Assembly (NCBI GenBank): GCA_900472605.1
Contig: UCJD01000067.1
Coordinates: 115,146 to 179,145, forward strand
Reading direction: 5' to 3'
DNA length: 64,000 nucleotides
DNA from: Hyphomicrobiales bacterium
GTDB taxonomy: Bacteria; Pseudomonadota; Alphaproteobacteria; Rhizobiales; Rhizobiaceae
Positions 8,871 through 17,708 of this stretch are shown here, piece after piece. The position numbers and the translations under genes were made by a program. A model generated the notes under the pieces. The model searched no databases and was not told the DNA's origin. It worked only from the letters and a program-made list of their open reading frames with translations. Numbering within the stretch: position 1 is the first letter of the stretch; the number at the start of each line of letters is the position of its first letter.

Positions 8871-8990
8871 TTCACCCATTACCTTTTTTCTCGTCCCCAT
8901 CACCAGGCGTCCCCCGATTCCGGTCACGTGTGTCGTTTTACCCGCTTTTGATATACAAGCAAGGGAGCTAGTTAATTTCTGTTTACTTCA

Positions 8991-9028
8991 TTTCAAAGCG
9001 TGACGCTTTCGCCACTACAGCTTTGAAA
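8991..9028. repeat. nested inverted repeats in the rseP-bamA gap
   Basis: TTTCAAAG (8991-8998) pairs with CTTTGAAA (9021-9028), and inside it AAAGCG (8995-9000) pairs with CGCTTT (9004-9009). Two alternative hairpins are possible upstream of bamA. There is no T-tract, so a simple terminator is unlikely; an operator or mRNA processing site is possible. Confidence 0.35.
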
Positions 9029-9065
9029 CATCGTAAATAAATCGTAATTTTCCCTCGTCCTGCAA

Positions 9066-10199
9066 TCAGCCGATCAGAGCGCTAATATCGTTCCACGTGG
9101 CAAAAACCATCAGGCTCAGAACCATGGCCAGTCCGATGCGAAACGCAATCTCCTGTGCCGACGATCCCAACGGCTTTCCCCTCACTGCTTCAATCGCATA
9201 GAACATCAGGTGGCCGCCATCAAGTACCGGAACCGGCATCAGGTTGAGTAATCCGATCGAAACGGACAATACGGCGGCCAGCTGAAGCAAAGCTGCAACG
9301 CCCAGCGTCGCCATCTGGCCAGATGCCTGCGCCACGCGGATCGGACCGCCGAGCTGGTCGGGCTTCATGTAGCCGGAGACCAGGTTGCCGATATATTTGA
9401 AGGTACCGGTGACGATGTGCCAGGTCTGCAGTGTTCCCTCGTGCAACGCTTCAAGCGGCGTGTAGGTCTGCTGCCGGAAGTGTCCGACGTCCTGGTTGGT
9501 GACGATGCCAATCAGGCCGATCTCGATCTTGTTGCCGAACTGGTCGGTCATGTCGGTACGCTCAGGCACCATCGGGACATCGATCTTCTCGCCGTTGCGC
9601 TCGATCGTCACGACGATCCGCTGCATCGGGCGAATGCTGACGTAGCGACGCACGTCGTCGAAGGTCTGCACCTTGGAGCCGTCGATCGCGATCAAGAGGT
9701 CGCCCGGCACGACGCCCGCCTCGGCGGCAACGCTCCCCGGCTTGACTTCAGCCACGACGGGATCTGCGACCGAGCGGCCGTAGATCGAAAACAGGACGGT
9801 AAAGATGGCGATTGCCAGGATGAAGTTGGCGATCGGGCCGGCGGCGACGGTTGCCGCGCGCTTCCAGAGCTTGGCGCCGGCAAAGGACCGTGCCCGCTCC
9901 TCGTCCGACATCTGCGCGAGCTTGTCCTCATCCGGCTTGCTCGACGCATCCTCGTCGCCGAAGAAGCGGACATAGCCGCCGAGTGGGATCAGCGAGAGCT
10001 TCCAGCGCGTTCCGTGCTTGTCGGTGAAGCCCAGAAGTTCGGGACCAAACCCGACCGAAAACGCCAGAATGCGGATGCCGCTCCAGCGACCGACGAGGTA
10101 ATGCCCCATCTCGTGCACGAACACCAACAGAGAAAGCACGAGCACGAAAGGAACGATATATCCCGTCAGAAACCCAAAAACTTCGGTCAAGCCTGCCAT
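9066..10199 (-). CDS. rseP: site-2 intramembrane zinc metalloprotease RseP
   Basis: Cleaves membrane-embedded substrates such as anti-sigma factors and leftover signal peptides within the inner membrane. The 377-residue protein has the zinc site HEMGH near residue 29 in the first membrane span, a DUF/PDZ region (VKPGSVAAEAGVVPGDLLIA), the second zinc-ligand motif LMPVPVLDGGHL near residue 320, and a last C-terminal span. It lies between cdsA and bamA, the conserved arrangement; dxr, which sits here in many other proteobacteria, is absent. Confidence 0.95.
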   Translation of the reverse strand: MAGLTEVFGFLTGYIVPFVLVLSLLVFVHEMGHYLVGRWSGIRILAFSVGFGPELLGFTDKHGTRWKLSLIPLGGYVRFFGDEDASSKPDEDKLAQMSDEERARSFAGAKLWKRAATVAAGPIANFILAIAIFTVLFSIYGRSVADPVVAEVKPGSVAAEAGVVPGDLLIAIDGSKVQTFDDVRRYVSIRPMQRIVVTIERNGEKIDVPMVPERTDMTDQFGNKIEIGLIGIVTNQDVGHFRQQTYTPLEALHEGTLQTWHIVTGTFKYIGNLVSGYMKPDQLGGPIRVAQASGQMATLGVAALLQLAAVLSVSIGLLNLMPVPVLDGGHLMFYAIEAVRGKPLGSSAQEIAFRIGLAMVLSLMVFATWNDISALIG

Positions 10200-10227
10200 A
10201 AAATCCTTCCGTCAGCCTCTATCGACA

Positions 10228-11061
10228 TTATCCGCCGAACAAGGCTGCGCCCAGCGACGCCATTTCTCCGCCCTTTATCAGCGAAAAAAGCCCGGCAAGC
10301 AAGAACGCCGCAAAACAGGCGAAAATGAGCCCGTCAACCCGGTCCATGACCCCGCCGTGACCGGGAATGAGGCGGCTCGAATCCTTGACGCCGAAGCGGC
10401 GCTTGATGAAGGATTCGAAGAGATCACCCGATTGGCTGCAGACGGACAGCACGAGGGCCACGAAGGCCGCCAGCGCGATAGCGTCGGGAAATGCCGCGTA
10501 GGCCACCAGCACGCCTGCGATGACCGCGCAGACGGCACCGCCGATCGCGCCGGACCATGTCTTGCCGGGCGAGATCCTTGGCGCCAACTTGGGCCCGCCG
10601 ATGGCGCGGCCGATGAAGTAGGCCAGAATGTCGGTCGCCCAGACGACGGCGAAGACGAAGAGCATCGCATGCAGCCCCGAGGCATCGCCGCCGCGAATGT
10701 TTGCCAGCGCGATCCCGGTCAGCCCGGCATAGACGATACCCGCCGGGAACCAGCGCGAGACACCACCCATGACGACAAAGCCGACGGCGATGGCAAAGAA
10801 CAGCAAGAGCAGGATCAGCGAGTAGCCGACGGTGCCGGATACGACCGCAACGGCGATCGCCGCCTGCCCGATCCAGCCGACCGCATTGGCGACCGGCTGC
10901 TCGCTGGCAAGGCGGGTGATCGTCGACCACTCATAATAGATCAAAAGCCCGATCAGGGCCGACAGCAGGCTGAAGGCGAGACCGCCGTACCACGTCGCCG
11001 CAAGCACGACGACAGCAAGGATGATGCCCGAGATGATACGAAGCTGAAGCTCGCGGTGCAT
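10228..11061 (-). CDS. cdsA: phosphatidate cytidylyltransferase (CDP-diacylglycerol synthase)
   Basis: Makes CDP-diacylglycerol from phosphatidate and CTP, the branch point for all membrane phospholipids. It is 277 residues with about seven hydrophobic spans. The family signature is near the C-terminus: SGDLFESFIKRRFGVKDSS followed by PGHGGVMDRVDG. The ATG at 11061 overlaps the uppS stop by one base (TGATG), indicating coupled translation. 28 bp separate it from rseP. Confidence 0.95.
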   Translation of the reverse strand: MHRELQLRIISGIILAVVVLAATWYGGLAFSLLSALIGLLIYYEWSTITRLASEQPVANAVGWIGQAAIAVAVVSGTVGYSLILLLLFFAIAVGFVVMGGVSRWFPAGIVYAGLTGIALANIRGGDASGLHAMLFVFAVVWATDILAYFIGRAIGGPKLAPRISPGKTWSGAIGGAVCAVIAGVLVAYAAFPDAIALAAFVALVLSVCSQSGDLFESFIKRRFGVKDSSRLIPGHGGVMDRVDGLIFACFAAFLLAGLFSLIKGGEMASLGAALFGG

Positions 11062-11807
11062 CAGGTTCCCACCGCCGCCGCGGTTTCGGCGACCAGACCA
11101 CCAAAGCGACGATTACGCGAGGCGAAGGTCTCAAGCGCCGCGTAAAGCGTCTCGCGGCTGAAATCCGGCCAGTAATCGGGAATGAAGATGAATTCCGAAT
11201 AGGCTGCCTGCCAGAGCAGGAAGTTCGAGAGCCGCTCTTCGCCGCTGGTGCGGATGATGAGATCGGGATCCGGAATGCCCGCAGTGTCCAGCCGGGCGTT
11301 GATGAGCGCCGGCGTGATGTCCTGCGAGCGCAGCCGTCCTTGCTCGACATCGCGCGCGAGGCTCGTCATGGCGCGGGCGATCTCGTCGCGGGAGCCGTAG
11401 TTGAAGGCGATGATCAGTGTCAGCGCCGTATTGGCCTTGGTGGTCTCTTCGGCGTCGATCAAGAGGTCCAGAATATCGTTCTGCAGGCTGTGGCGATCGC
11501 CGATGATCTTCACGCGCACGTTCTGGCGGTGCAGTTCGGCGAGGTCGCGGCGGATGAAGGCCTTCAGCAAACCCAAAAGGTCCGACACCTCGGTTTCCGG
11601 GCGGCGCCAGTTCTCCGACGAGAAAGCGAAGAGGGTGAGATACTTGACCCCGATATCGCCGGCTGCGCGCACGGTCTCACGCACGGCGTCAACGCCCTTG
11701 CGATGCCCCATGGTGCGCGGCAACCCCCGCTGCTTTGCCCACCGACCGTTGCCATCCATGATGATGGCAACGTGCTCAGGTACAGTCACAAATGTTCTTT
11801 CCAACAT
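11061..11807 (-). CDS. uppS: undecaprenyl (polyprenyl) diphosphate synthase
   Basis: cis-Prenyltransferase that builds undecaprenyl diphosphate, the lipid carrier for peptidoglycan and O-antigen precursors. The 248 residues contain the catalytic-aspartate motif IIMDGNGRWAKQRG at residues 15-28, FAFSSENWRRP, and the C-terminal DLIIRTSGEERLSNFLLWQ substrate-binding segment. It lies 44 bp after frr. A hairpin that overlaps the frr stop sits in this gap. Confidence 0.96.
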   Translation of the reverse strand: MLERTFVTVPEHVAIIMDGNGRWAKQRGLPRTMGHRKGVDAVRETVRAAGDIGVKYLTLFAFSSENWRRPETEVSDLLGLLKAFIRRDLAELHRQNVRVKIIGDRHSLQNDILDLLIDAEETTKANTALTLIIAFNYGSRDEIARAMTSLARDVEQGRLRSQDITPALINARLDTAGIPDPDLIIRTSGEERLSNFLLWQAAYSEFIFIPDYWPDFSRETLYAALETFASRNRRFGGLVAETAAAVGT

Positions 11808-11851
11808 TTCCCGTCCGGTTTTTACAGTCCAAGGCGCAGGCGCTTTGCGCC

Positions 11852-12412
11852 TTAGACCTGCATGATTTCCTTTTCCTTCTCGCCAAGCAAGCGGTCGACC
11901 TCAGAAATCGTGTCGTCTGTCATCTTCTGCACACGATCCGACTGCGAGCGGCTCAGGTCCTGCCCTATGACGCCGTCCTTTTCGGCTTTCTTAAGGCCGT
12001 CCATACCGTCACGGCGAACATGGCGAATCGCAACCTTGCTTTTCTCGGCGTAGTCATGTGCGACCTTGACGAGTGACTTGCGGCGCTCTTCGTTGAGTTC
12101 AGGCAGCGGAATACGCAGGTTCTGGCCGTCGACGATCGGGTTCAGGCCGAGATTGGCTTCGCGGATCGCACGATCCACCGCGCCGACCATCGACTTGTCC
12201 CAGACCGAAATGCCGAGCATGCGCGGCTCCGGCACGGTCACGTTCGCGACCTGGTTCAATGGCACGCGCGAACCATAGGCTTCGACCGTTACCGGGTCGA
12301 GGATGTTCGCCGATGCACGACCGGTGCGCAGCGATGCGATATCGCTCTTGAACGCATTGATCGCGCCATCCATGCGGCGCTTGATATCGTTGATGTCGAT
12401 GCCTTCACTCAT
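11852..12412 (-). CDS. frr: ribosome recycling factor
   Basis: With EF-G, splits the post-termination ribosome. The 186-residue, two-domain helical protein begins MSEGIDINDIKRRMDGAINA and carries the conserved LRTGRASANILDPV, RIPLPELNEERRKSLVK and RHVRRDG segments. ATG at 12412 has GGGAG upstream. An 8-bp-stem hairpin (11831-11838 with 11846-11853) overlaps its stop codon. It sits 54 bp after pyrH, in the usual tsf-pyrH-frr order. Confidence 0.97.
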   Translation of the reverse strand: MSEGIDINDIKRRMDGAINAFKSDIASLRTGRASANILDPVTVEAYGSRVPLNQVANVTVPEPRMLGISVWDKSMVGAVDRAIREANLGLNPIVDGQNLRIPLPELNEERRKSLVKVAHDYAEKSKVAIRHVRRDGMDGLKKAEKDGVIGQDLSRSQSDRVQKMTDDTISEVDRLLGEKEKEIMQV

Positions 12413-12466
12413 AGCAGTGCTCCCGTCTCGGTAGAAGCTGCGGCGCGCTTCAGCGCCGCCACTCTG

Positions 12467-13189
12467 TCAGTTGTCGGTAACGATGGTCTTCAGACCACCG
12501 CCCCGGAGGATTTCAGCAAAACCGCCCTTCTCGTGGATCGAGAAGACGATGATCGGAATGGAATTTTCGCGTGCGAGTGCTACGGCCGCAACGTCCATGA
12601 CGGCGAGGCCCTTGTCGAGCACTTCCTTGTGCGTCAACTGGTCGAAGCGCGTGGCGTCGGGCACCTTCTTCGGGTCGGCGGAGTAGATGCCGTCGACCTG
12701 GGTGCCCTTGAAGATGGCTTCAGCGCCCATTTCGGCGGCGCGCAGCGCTGCAGCCGAGTCGGTCGTGAAGAAGGGGTTGCCGGTCCCACCGGCGAAGATC
12801 ACCACACGGCCCAGCGACAGGTGGTAGAGGGTAGCGCGCTGGGAGAAGCTCTCGCAGATCTCCGGCATGGCAATCGCCGACAGCACCACCGTATCGATGT
12901 TGAGCTTGCGCAGCGAGGTCGCCAGCGCCAGCGCATTGATGACGGTCGCGAGCATGCCCATGTGGTCGCCCGTGACACGGTCACCGCCCTTGGAAGCAAC
13001 GGCGACGCCGCGGAAGATGTTGCCGCCGCCGACGACGACGCCGACTTCCACACCCATCTGCCGCGCTTCGGCTATGTCGGCCGCAATGCGGTCGGCCACC
13101 GCTACATCGATTCCAAATCCCTGGCTGCCCATGAGGGCTTCGCCGGAAGCCTTGAGTAGAACACGTTTGTAGACAGGCTCTGACGACAT
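12467..13189 (-). CDS. pyrH: uridylate kinase
   Basis: Phosphorylates UMP to UDP, feeding UTP/CTP and UDP-sugar synthesis. It is 240 residues of the amino-acid kinase fold, with VLLKASGEALMG at the N-terminus, VVGGGNIFRG, and the nucleotide region FKGTQVDGIYSADPKK. The frame is open from 13237, but ATG at 13189 has GAGGAGCCAAG directly upstream and gives the family N-terminus (MSSEPVYKRVLLK). It is separated from tsf by 93 bp containing a strong hairpin. Confidence 0.97.
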   Translation of the reverse strand: MSSEPVYKRVLLKASGEALMGSQGFGIDVAVADRIAADIAEARQMGVEVGVVVGGGNIFRGVAVASKGGDRVTGDHMGMLATVINALALATSLRKLNIDTVVLSAIAMPEICESFSQRATLYHLSLGRVVIFAGGTGNPFFTTDSAAALRAAEMGAEAIFKGTQVDGIYSADPKKVPDATRFDQLTHKEVLDKGLAVMDVAAVALARENSIPIIVFSIHEKGGFAEILRGGGLKTIVTDN

Positions 13190-13228
13190 CTTGGCTCCTC
13201 GTTTTTCACCGCTGAGTGCCGGATACAC

Positions 13229-13260
13229 GAAGGGCATCGCGTTGTCACGCGATGCCCTTC
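13229..13260 (-). terminator. strong hairpin between tsf and pyrH
   Basis: A perfect 13-bp stem, GAAGGGCATCGCG / CGCGATGCCCTTC, with a 6-nt loop, 22 bp after the tsf stop. In the direction of transcription (minus strand) no U-tract follows, so it may be a partial terminator, RNA processing site or stability element that tunes tsf relative to pyrH. Confidence 0.55.
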
Positions 13261-13282
13261 TGTTTTCACATATATAGGACGA

Positions 13283-14209
13283 TCAGCCCTTGGCGACAGC
13301 AGCCACTTCGGCAGCGAAATCGCTCTCTTCCTTCTCGACGCCTTCGCCGAGGAGGAGGCGCGCCATGCCGACGACTTCGATCTTGGCGCCAGCTTCCTTG
13401 GCAGCGGCTTCAACAGCAGCACCAACCGTCAGGTCGGGGTTGATGACGAAAGCCTGCGAGAGAAGAGCGACTTCTTCGAAGAACTTGCGCATACGGCCAT
13501 CGACCATCTTTTCGATGATGGCTTCCGGCTTGCCGGATTCGCGAGCCTGCTCGATGAAGACGTTGCGTTCGCGTTCTGCAACGGCAGCGTCGACTTCTTC
13601 AGCGCGGATTGCGAGCGGGTTGGTCGCAGCGATGTGCATGGCAACCTGGCGGCCGATCGAGGTCAGGACAGCCTTGTCGCCTTCCGACTTCAGGGCAACC
13701 AGAACGCCGAGCTTGCCGATGCCGTCGCCGGCAGCGTTGTGGATGTAGGTCGCGACAACGCCGTGCTCGACTTCGAGCTTGGCAGCGCGGCGCAGCGTCA
13801 TGTTTTCGCCGATGGTGGCGATTGCGTCCTTGATCGTGTCGGCGACCGGCTTGCCGGATGCCGGGTAGGTCGCAGCCGAGATGGCTTCAACCGAACCGTC
13901 GGTCGTCAGGGCAACGCTGGCGATGCCACGAACCAGATCCTGGAAGGCGTCGTTACGGGCAACGAAGTCGGTTTCCGAGTTGAGCTCGACGACAACAGCC
14001 TTGTGGCCGGCGCCAGCGATGGCGACGAGGCCTTCAGCGGCAGCGCGACCAGCCTTCTTGTCGGCCTTGGAGATACCCTTGGCGCGGAGCCAGTCGATCG
14101 ATGCTTCGATGTCGCCGTTGTTTTCCAGCAGCGCCTTCTTGCAGTCCATCATGCCTGCGCCGGACTTTTCGCGCAGTTCCTTCACCAGTGCAGCCGTAAT
14201 CTCGGTCAT
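13283..14209 (-). CDS. tsf: elongation factor Ts
   Basis: Nucleotide exchange factor for EF-Tu. The 308-residue protein has an N-terminal UBA-like domain (LVKELREKSGAGMMDCKKAL) and the EF-Tu contact motif TDFVARND at about residue 80, followed by the two core subdomains. It is downstream of rpsB with a 244-bp gap, a universally conserved pair. The ATG at 14209 is preceded by AGAGGAAGC. Confidence 0.97.
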   Translation of the reverse strand: MTEITAALVKELREKSGAGMMDCKKALLENNGDIEASIDWLRAKGISKADKKAGRAAAEGLVAIAGAGHKAVVVELNSETDFVARNDAFQDLVRGIASVALTTDGSVEAISAATYPASGKPVADTIKDAIATIGENMTLRRAAKLEVEHGVVATYIHNAAGDGIGKLGVLVALKSEGDKAVLTSIGRQVAMHIAATNPLAIRAEEVDAAVAERERNVFIEQARESGKPEAIIEKMVDGRMRKFFEEVALLSQAFVINPDLTVGAAVEAAAKEAGAKIEVVGMARLLLGEGVEKEESDFAAEVAAVAKG

Positions 14210-14365
14210 AAGCTTCCTCTTGTCGGTTCAAACGGTGGCCCGCGAAAGGCGGTGCGGCACCGGATTGAGGCACGAAATGTACCTGTATGTATGACAGCGT
14301 GATGAAAGACGCGTCATAACGAAACTCAAATGGCGAGAGGCGCAATGCCCTCGCCTGAAATGGTC

Positions 14366-14444
14366 AAGGCCGCCCAACTTTATCAAGTCGCGAGCGGCCT
14401 TTTCCCAATCTCTGGAAAGCATGGCGGACCGTTCGATCCGCCTG
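14366..14444 (-). promoter_or_regulatory. hairpins in the rpsB-tsf gap
   Basis: Two stems lie between rpsB and tsf. GGCGGA/TCCGCC (14425-14430 with 14439-14444) is right after the rpsB stop, and AAGGCCGC/GCGGCCTT (14366-14373 with 14394-14401) is further on. Neither has a U-tract in the direction of transcription, so read-through into tsf is expected, perhaps with attenuation. Confidence 0.4.
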
Positions 14445-14453
14445 CTTCTTTTA

Positions 14454-15221
14454 TCAGGCTTCGGCTTCGCCTTCGAGCGCCGGCTCAGCCGGAGCTTCGA
14501 TCGATGCACCGAGGTCACGGCCAGACGAGCTCTGCTGGCGAGCGATACCGTCGATGGCAGCGCGCGAGATCAGGTCGCAGTAGAGGGCGATGGCGCGCGA
14601 AGCGTCGTCGTTGCCGGGGATCGGATAGTCGATCAGGTCTGGGTCGCAGTTCGAGTCGATGATCGCAACAACCGGGATGCCGAGGCGCTTGGCTTCGTCG
14701 ATCGCGATCTTTTCCTTGTTGGTGTCGATGATGAACATCAGGTCCGGCGTGCCGCCCATGTCCTTGATACCACCGAGAGCCTTGTCGAGCTTTTCGCGCT
14801 CGCGCTCAAGGTTCAGGCGCTCTTTCTTGTTGTAGCCGGACTGTTCCGAAGACAGGATCTCGTCGAGCTTGCGCAGACGCTGGATCGAGTTCGAAATCGT
14901 CTTCCAGTTGGTCATCATGCCGCCGAGCCAACGCGAGTTGACGTAATACTGAGCGGAACGCTTGGCCGAGTCAGCGATGAGCTCGGAAGCCTGGCGCTTG
15001 GTGCCGACGAACAGAACGCGGCCGCCACGGGCTACGGTGTCGGAAACAGCCTGCAGAGCGCGCGACAGAAGCGGAACCGTCTGTGCGAGGTCGATGATGT
15101 GGATGTTGTTACGATCGCCGAAAATGTACGGCTTCATCTTCGGGTTCCAGCGGTGAGTCTGGTGACCAAAATGGACGCCTGCTTCGAGCAGCTGGCGCAT
15201 AGAAAAATCGGGCAATGCCAT
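14454..15221 (-). CDS. rpsB: 30S ribosomal protein S2
   Basis: Small-subunit ribosomal protein at the platform/body junction. The 255 residues begin MALPDFSMRQLLEAGVHFGH and contain the S2 signatures NPKMKPYIFGDRNNIHIIDL and WLGGMMTNWKTI; PVVAIIDSNCDPDLIDYPIP is near residue 195. ATG at 15221 has AAGGATAACAAGG upstream. It is the first gene of the leftward block, with a leader of roughly 120 nt if the proposed promoter is right. Confidence 0.98.
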   Translation of the reverse strand: MALPDFSMRQLLEAGVHFGHQTHRWNPKMKPYIFGDRNNIHIIDLAQTVPLLSRALQAVSDTVARGGRVLFVGTKRQASELIADSAKRSAQYYVNSRWLGGMMTNWKTISNSIQRLRKLDEILSSEQSGYNKKERLNLEREREKLDKALGGIKDMGGTPDLMFIIDTNKEKIAIDEAKRLGIPVVAIIDSNCDPDLIDYPIPGNDDASRAIALYCDLISRAAIDGIARQQSSSGRDLGASIEAPAEPALEGEAEA

Positions 15222-15345
15222 GCCTTGTTATCCTTTTCCGGTTGAACCTCCGCAAGGCGAACAGCACCCTCTTCGAGAATGCCACCGGGCGGAACCATCC
15301 GGATTTCTCCCGGACAATCCCATGCCTTACGTGTGGAATGCGGGG

Positions 15346-15374
15346 GCCATACCCTCCCCGCCCCGGAAAATCAA
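15346..15374 (-). promoter_or_regulatory. candidate promoter of the rpsB-tsf operon
   Basis: On the minus strand TTGATT (15374-15369), a 17-bp spacer and TATGGC (15351-15346) form a sigma-70-like promoter about 125 bp upstream of rpsB. The leader may carry an S2 autoregulatory structure, but I could not identify a known motif. Confidence 0.4.
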
Positions 15375-15447
15375 GCCTTGTTGGCAAAATAACCGCTGTA
15401 GCCTGCCATATCTGGCATGCACCCGATGGCTTTGACCCGCCGGCGGA

Positions 15448-16158
15448 TCAGTCGGCGTCGCAAGGCCAGCTTGTCGGCGTCGCCATGCCCTGGGGCAGCT
15501 TGGTCTTCGAATCGCCGCAGGCAAGCGCCACCTGCGCCTCGTCGAGGCCGGTCGCCTGGGACAGATCCAGTCCGCTTATCCTCGTCAGGAACAGGAAGGC
15601 GCGGTCGAAGGAAACCGGGCCGGTGAAGGTGGCTCCGCTGAGGTCGGCGCGCGACAGGTTGGTGAGCGAGAAATTCGCGCCCGTGACATCGGCGCCCTTG
15701 AAGGTCACGCGACCAAGCTCGGCCTTCTCGAAATTGACGCCCTTCAGCGTTGCGCCATTGAAATTGGCGCGCTGCAGCTCCGCGCCTGTGAAATTGGCTC
15801 CCTCGGCATTCACGCCCTCGAAGCCCGAGCGATAGGCCTCGACCTTGGAGAAATTGGCCTTGGTCAGGTCGGAACCGGTGAACCAGGCACGCACCAGCGT
15901 CGCCTTCTCCAGGTTGGCGGCGGCGAGATTGGTATGGCTGAGATTGGTGAGCGTGAAATCAGCGTCGGCAAGATTTCCCTTCTGGAAATCGCCGCCCTGC
16001 AGCATCAGGTTCTTCTTGCTGCAACCACCCCAATCGATACCGGCCGAGGCGGTTGAGCCGCAATCCGCCGCGGAGATCGAACTTGCAGACACCGCCGCCA
16101 CCAGGCAAGCAGCCAAGGCCATCGCGGCCACGATCGAAACTCTAAAGCCTGGCAACAT
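15448..16158 (-). CDS. exported pentapeptide-repeat protein
   Basis: A 236-residue protein with a signal peptide (hydrophobic VAAMALAACLVAAVSA, cleavage likely before DCGS near residue 32). About 25 tandem A(D/N)LxX/A(D/N)FxX repeats run over residues 50-200, for example NFTGAELQRANFNGATLKGV. Pentapeptide repeats fold as a four-sided right-handed beta-helix; the molecular role of exported members is unknown. Four cysteines (CGSTASAGIDWGGC near the N-terminus, CGDSK and PCDAD at the C-terminus) could form disulfides that cap the helix ends. Stand-alone gene; TTGACA lies upstream at about 16230. Confidence 0.85.
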   Translation of the reverse strand: MLPGFRVSIVAAMALAACLVAAVSASSISAADCGSTASAGIDWGGCSKKNLMLQGGDFQKGNLADADFTLTNLSHTNLAAANLEKATLVRAWFTGSDLTKANFSKVEAYRSGFEGVNAEGANFTGAELQRANFNGATLKGVNFEKAELGRVTFKGADVTGANFSLTNLSRADLSGATFTGPVSFDRAFLFLTRISGLDLSQATGLDEAQVALACGDSKTKLPQGMATPTSWPCDAD

Positions 16159-16255
16159 GTGTACTCCGCTTGCCGTCCAACGCTCACTATAGAGCGATCT
16201 CTAGCACAGAGCGCGTCGCTTTGCATACCGTGTCAAACTGAAACGACGAAATCGT

Positions 16256-17104
16256 TCAACGCGTGCAATTACTTACAGTCGAGGTTTTCGCGTCGAGAAG
16301 CTCCAGCTTGGAGAGCTTGCCTGTCAGGACGAAATCGCCGTAATCCATAGTCAGATCGCGCGTGATGCCGTTCTCATAAAGCTTGAACGACATGCGATAG
16401 ACCGGAAGGGCATCGGTCTTGGTGTTCTCGTTGAAGTAAGAGATAGTCACCGGCCAGAAGCTCGTCTTGGAAAAGGCACCGGCATTGCCGGCATCGGCCT
16501 CTTCGCTGACTGGTGTCACCGGCTTGCCGACGACGGTCGTGGTTGCAAGCGCCTTGTCACCATCGTCGGAGCCATCGAAGACGCGGGCTTCGAACAGACG
16601 GTTGCCTGCCTTGGCATTCTTGATGACATCCATCATGTGCTCGGTGGGGAAGCGGCTCGCGGCCAGCTGCAGCTCCTTGCTTGAAGGCTGCTTCAGATCG
16701 ACCTTGGTTCCGTCGGCCTGATCCTGGGCCGCACCGTTGACCTCCTTGTCGAGTTGGTCGTCGGTGAAGGACTTGGTGTCGAACGTGAACTTGCGGTCCT
16801 TCAGGTTCTCGAACGTGTTGGTCTGCTGGTCACTGACGCGCACGGCATCGCCGGTGTCGATCTGCGTCACGAAGCGGAACTTCGTTGTGTAACCAGTGCA
16901 ATAGTCGCCATCGAACTCATAGACCATGCGGCCGGACATGCCCGAAATACCGGAGCGTTCCGACGCATCCTTCAGCTCCAGATCATAGATCGCCCGATGC
17001 GCGATCAGGCCCGTGGCCATCACGGCGCCGGCAGCGGGTGTCGCCGCATGAGCGGTTGCCGAAACGCCTGCAAGTAGAAGCGCGGCAAGACTCGATCGGA
17101 CCAT
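16256..17104 (-). CDS. eipB: EipB family periplasmic envelope-integrity protein (DUF1849)
   Basis: Homologue of Brucella EipB, a periplasmic beta-spiral protein needed for envelope integrity. ATG at 17104 has AGGAGATTATCA upstream and gives a clear signal peptide (MVRSSLAALLLAGVSATAHA). The 282-residue protein shows LIAHRAIYDLELKDASERSG, GRMVYEFDGDYCTGY and a cysteine four residues from the end of the chain (SNCTR). The two cysteines match the conserved disulfide pair of the family. It is divergent from the ridA-like gene. Confidence 0.88.
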   Translation of the reverse strand: MVRSSLAALLLAGVSATAHAATPAAGAVMATGLIAHRAIYDLELKDASERSGISGMSGRMVYEFDGDYCTGYTTKFRFVTQIDTGDAVRVSDQQTNTFENLKDRKFTFDTKSFTDDQLDKEVNGAAQDQADGTKVDLKQPSSKELQLAASRFPTEHMMDVIKNAKAGNRLFEARVFDGSDDGDKALATTTVVGKPVTPVSEEADAGNAGAFSKTSFWPVTISYFNENTKTDALPVYRMSFKLYENGITRDLTMDYGDFVLTGKLSKLELLDAKTSTVSNCTR

Positions 17105-17240
17105 TGATAATCTCCTGTTGGACTCACCAACGATGTTATAAGAACGCATCCGGCTAAATCGAGGCTCGATCGTGTCACAAAATTGATTCAAGCCCAGATG
17201 CATAGTTTTAGAACTATTCACAATAAAAGCGGAGAGAAAA

Positions 17241-17708
17241 ATGTCCGATCAGATCGCCGCAAGGCTCAAAGAGATGGGGATATCCCTGCCCCAAGCCGCA
17301 GCGCCCGCCGCCAACTACGTTCCCTACGTCATTGCGGGCAACGTTCTCCACATCTCCGGCCAACTGCCGCTCGAAGACGGCAAGATCGCCGTCACCGGCC
17401 ATCTCGGCCGCAATGTCGACGTCGCCACGGGCCAGCGCGCCGCTGAACTCTGCGCCATCAACATCCTGGCGCAGGCAAGTGCGGCGCTCGGCGGCGATCT
17501 CGGCCGCATCAAGCGCGTCATCAAGCTGAACGGCTTCGTGGCGTCTGTCCCTGAGTTCGTCGAGCAGCACCTCGTCATCAACGGCGCGTCGAACCTCATC
17601 GCCAATGTTCTCGGCGATGCCGGAAAACACGCCCGTGCCGCCGTCGGCATGGTAGCGCTGCCGATGAACGCCGCCGTCGAAATCGATGCCATCATGGAAA
17701 TCGCGTAA
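17241..17708 (+). CDS. RidA/YjgF family protein
   Basis: The RidA superfamily includes enamine/imine deaminases that remove reactive 2-aminoacrylate, but this 155-residue member belongs to the longer, less characterised subgroup. Visible features are the N-terminal VPYVIAGNVLHISGQLPLEDG, KLNGFVASVPEFVEQHLVING, and the C-terminal LPMNAAVEIDAIMEI. The usual catalytic arginine motif of archetypal RidA is not obvious, so the activity is uncertain. ATG follows GCGGAGAG. Its TAA overlaps the next ATG by one base (TAATG). Confidence 0.82.
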   Translation: MSDQIAARLKEMGISLPQAAAPAANYVPYVIAGNVLHISGQLPLEDGKIAVTGHLGRNVDVATGQRAAELCAINILAQASAALGGDLGRIKRVIKLNGFVASVPEFVEQHLVINGASNLIANVLGDAGKHARAAVGMVALPMNAAVEIDAIMEIA

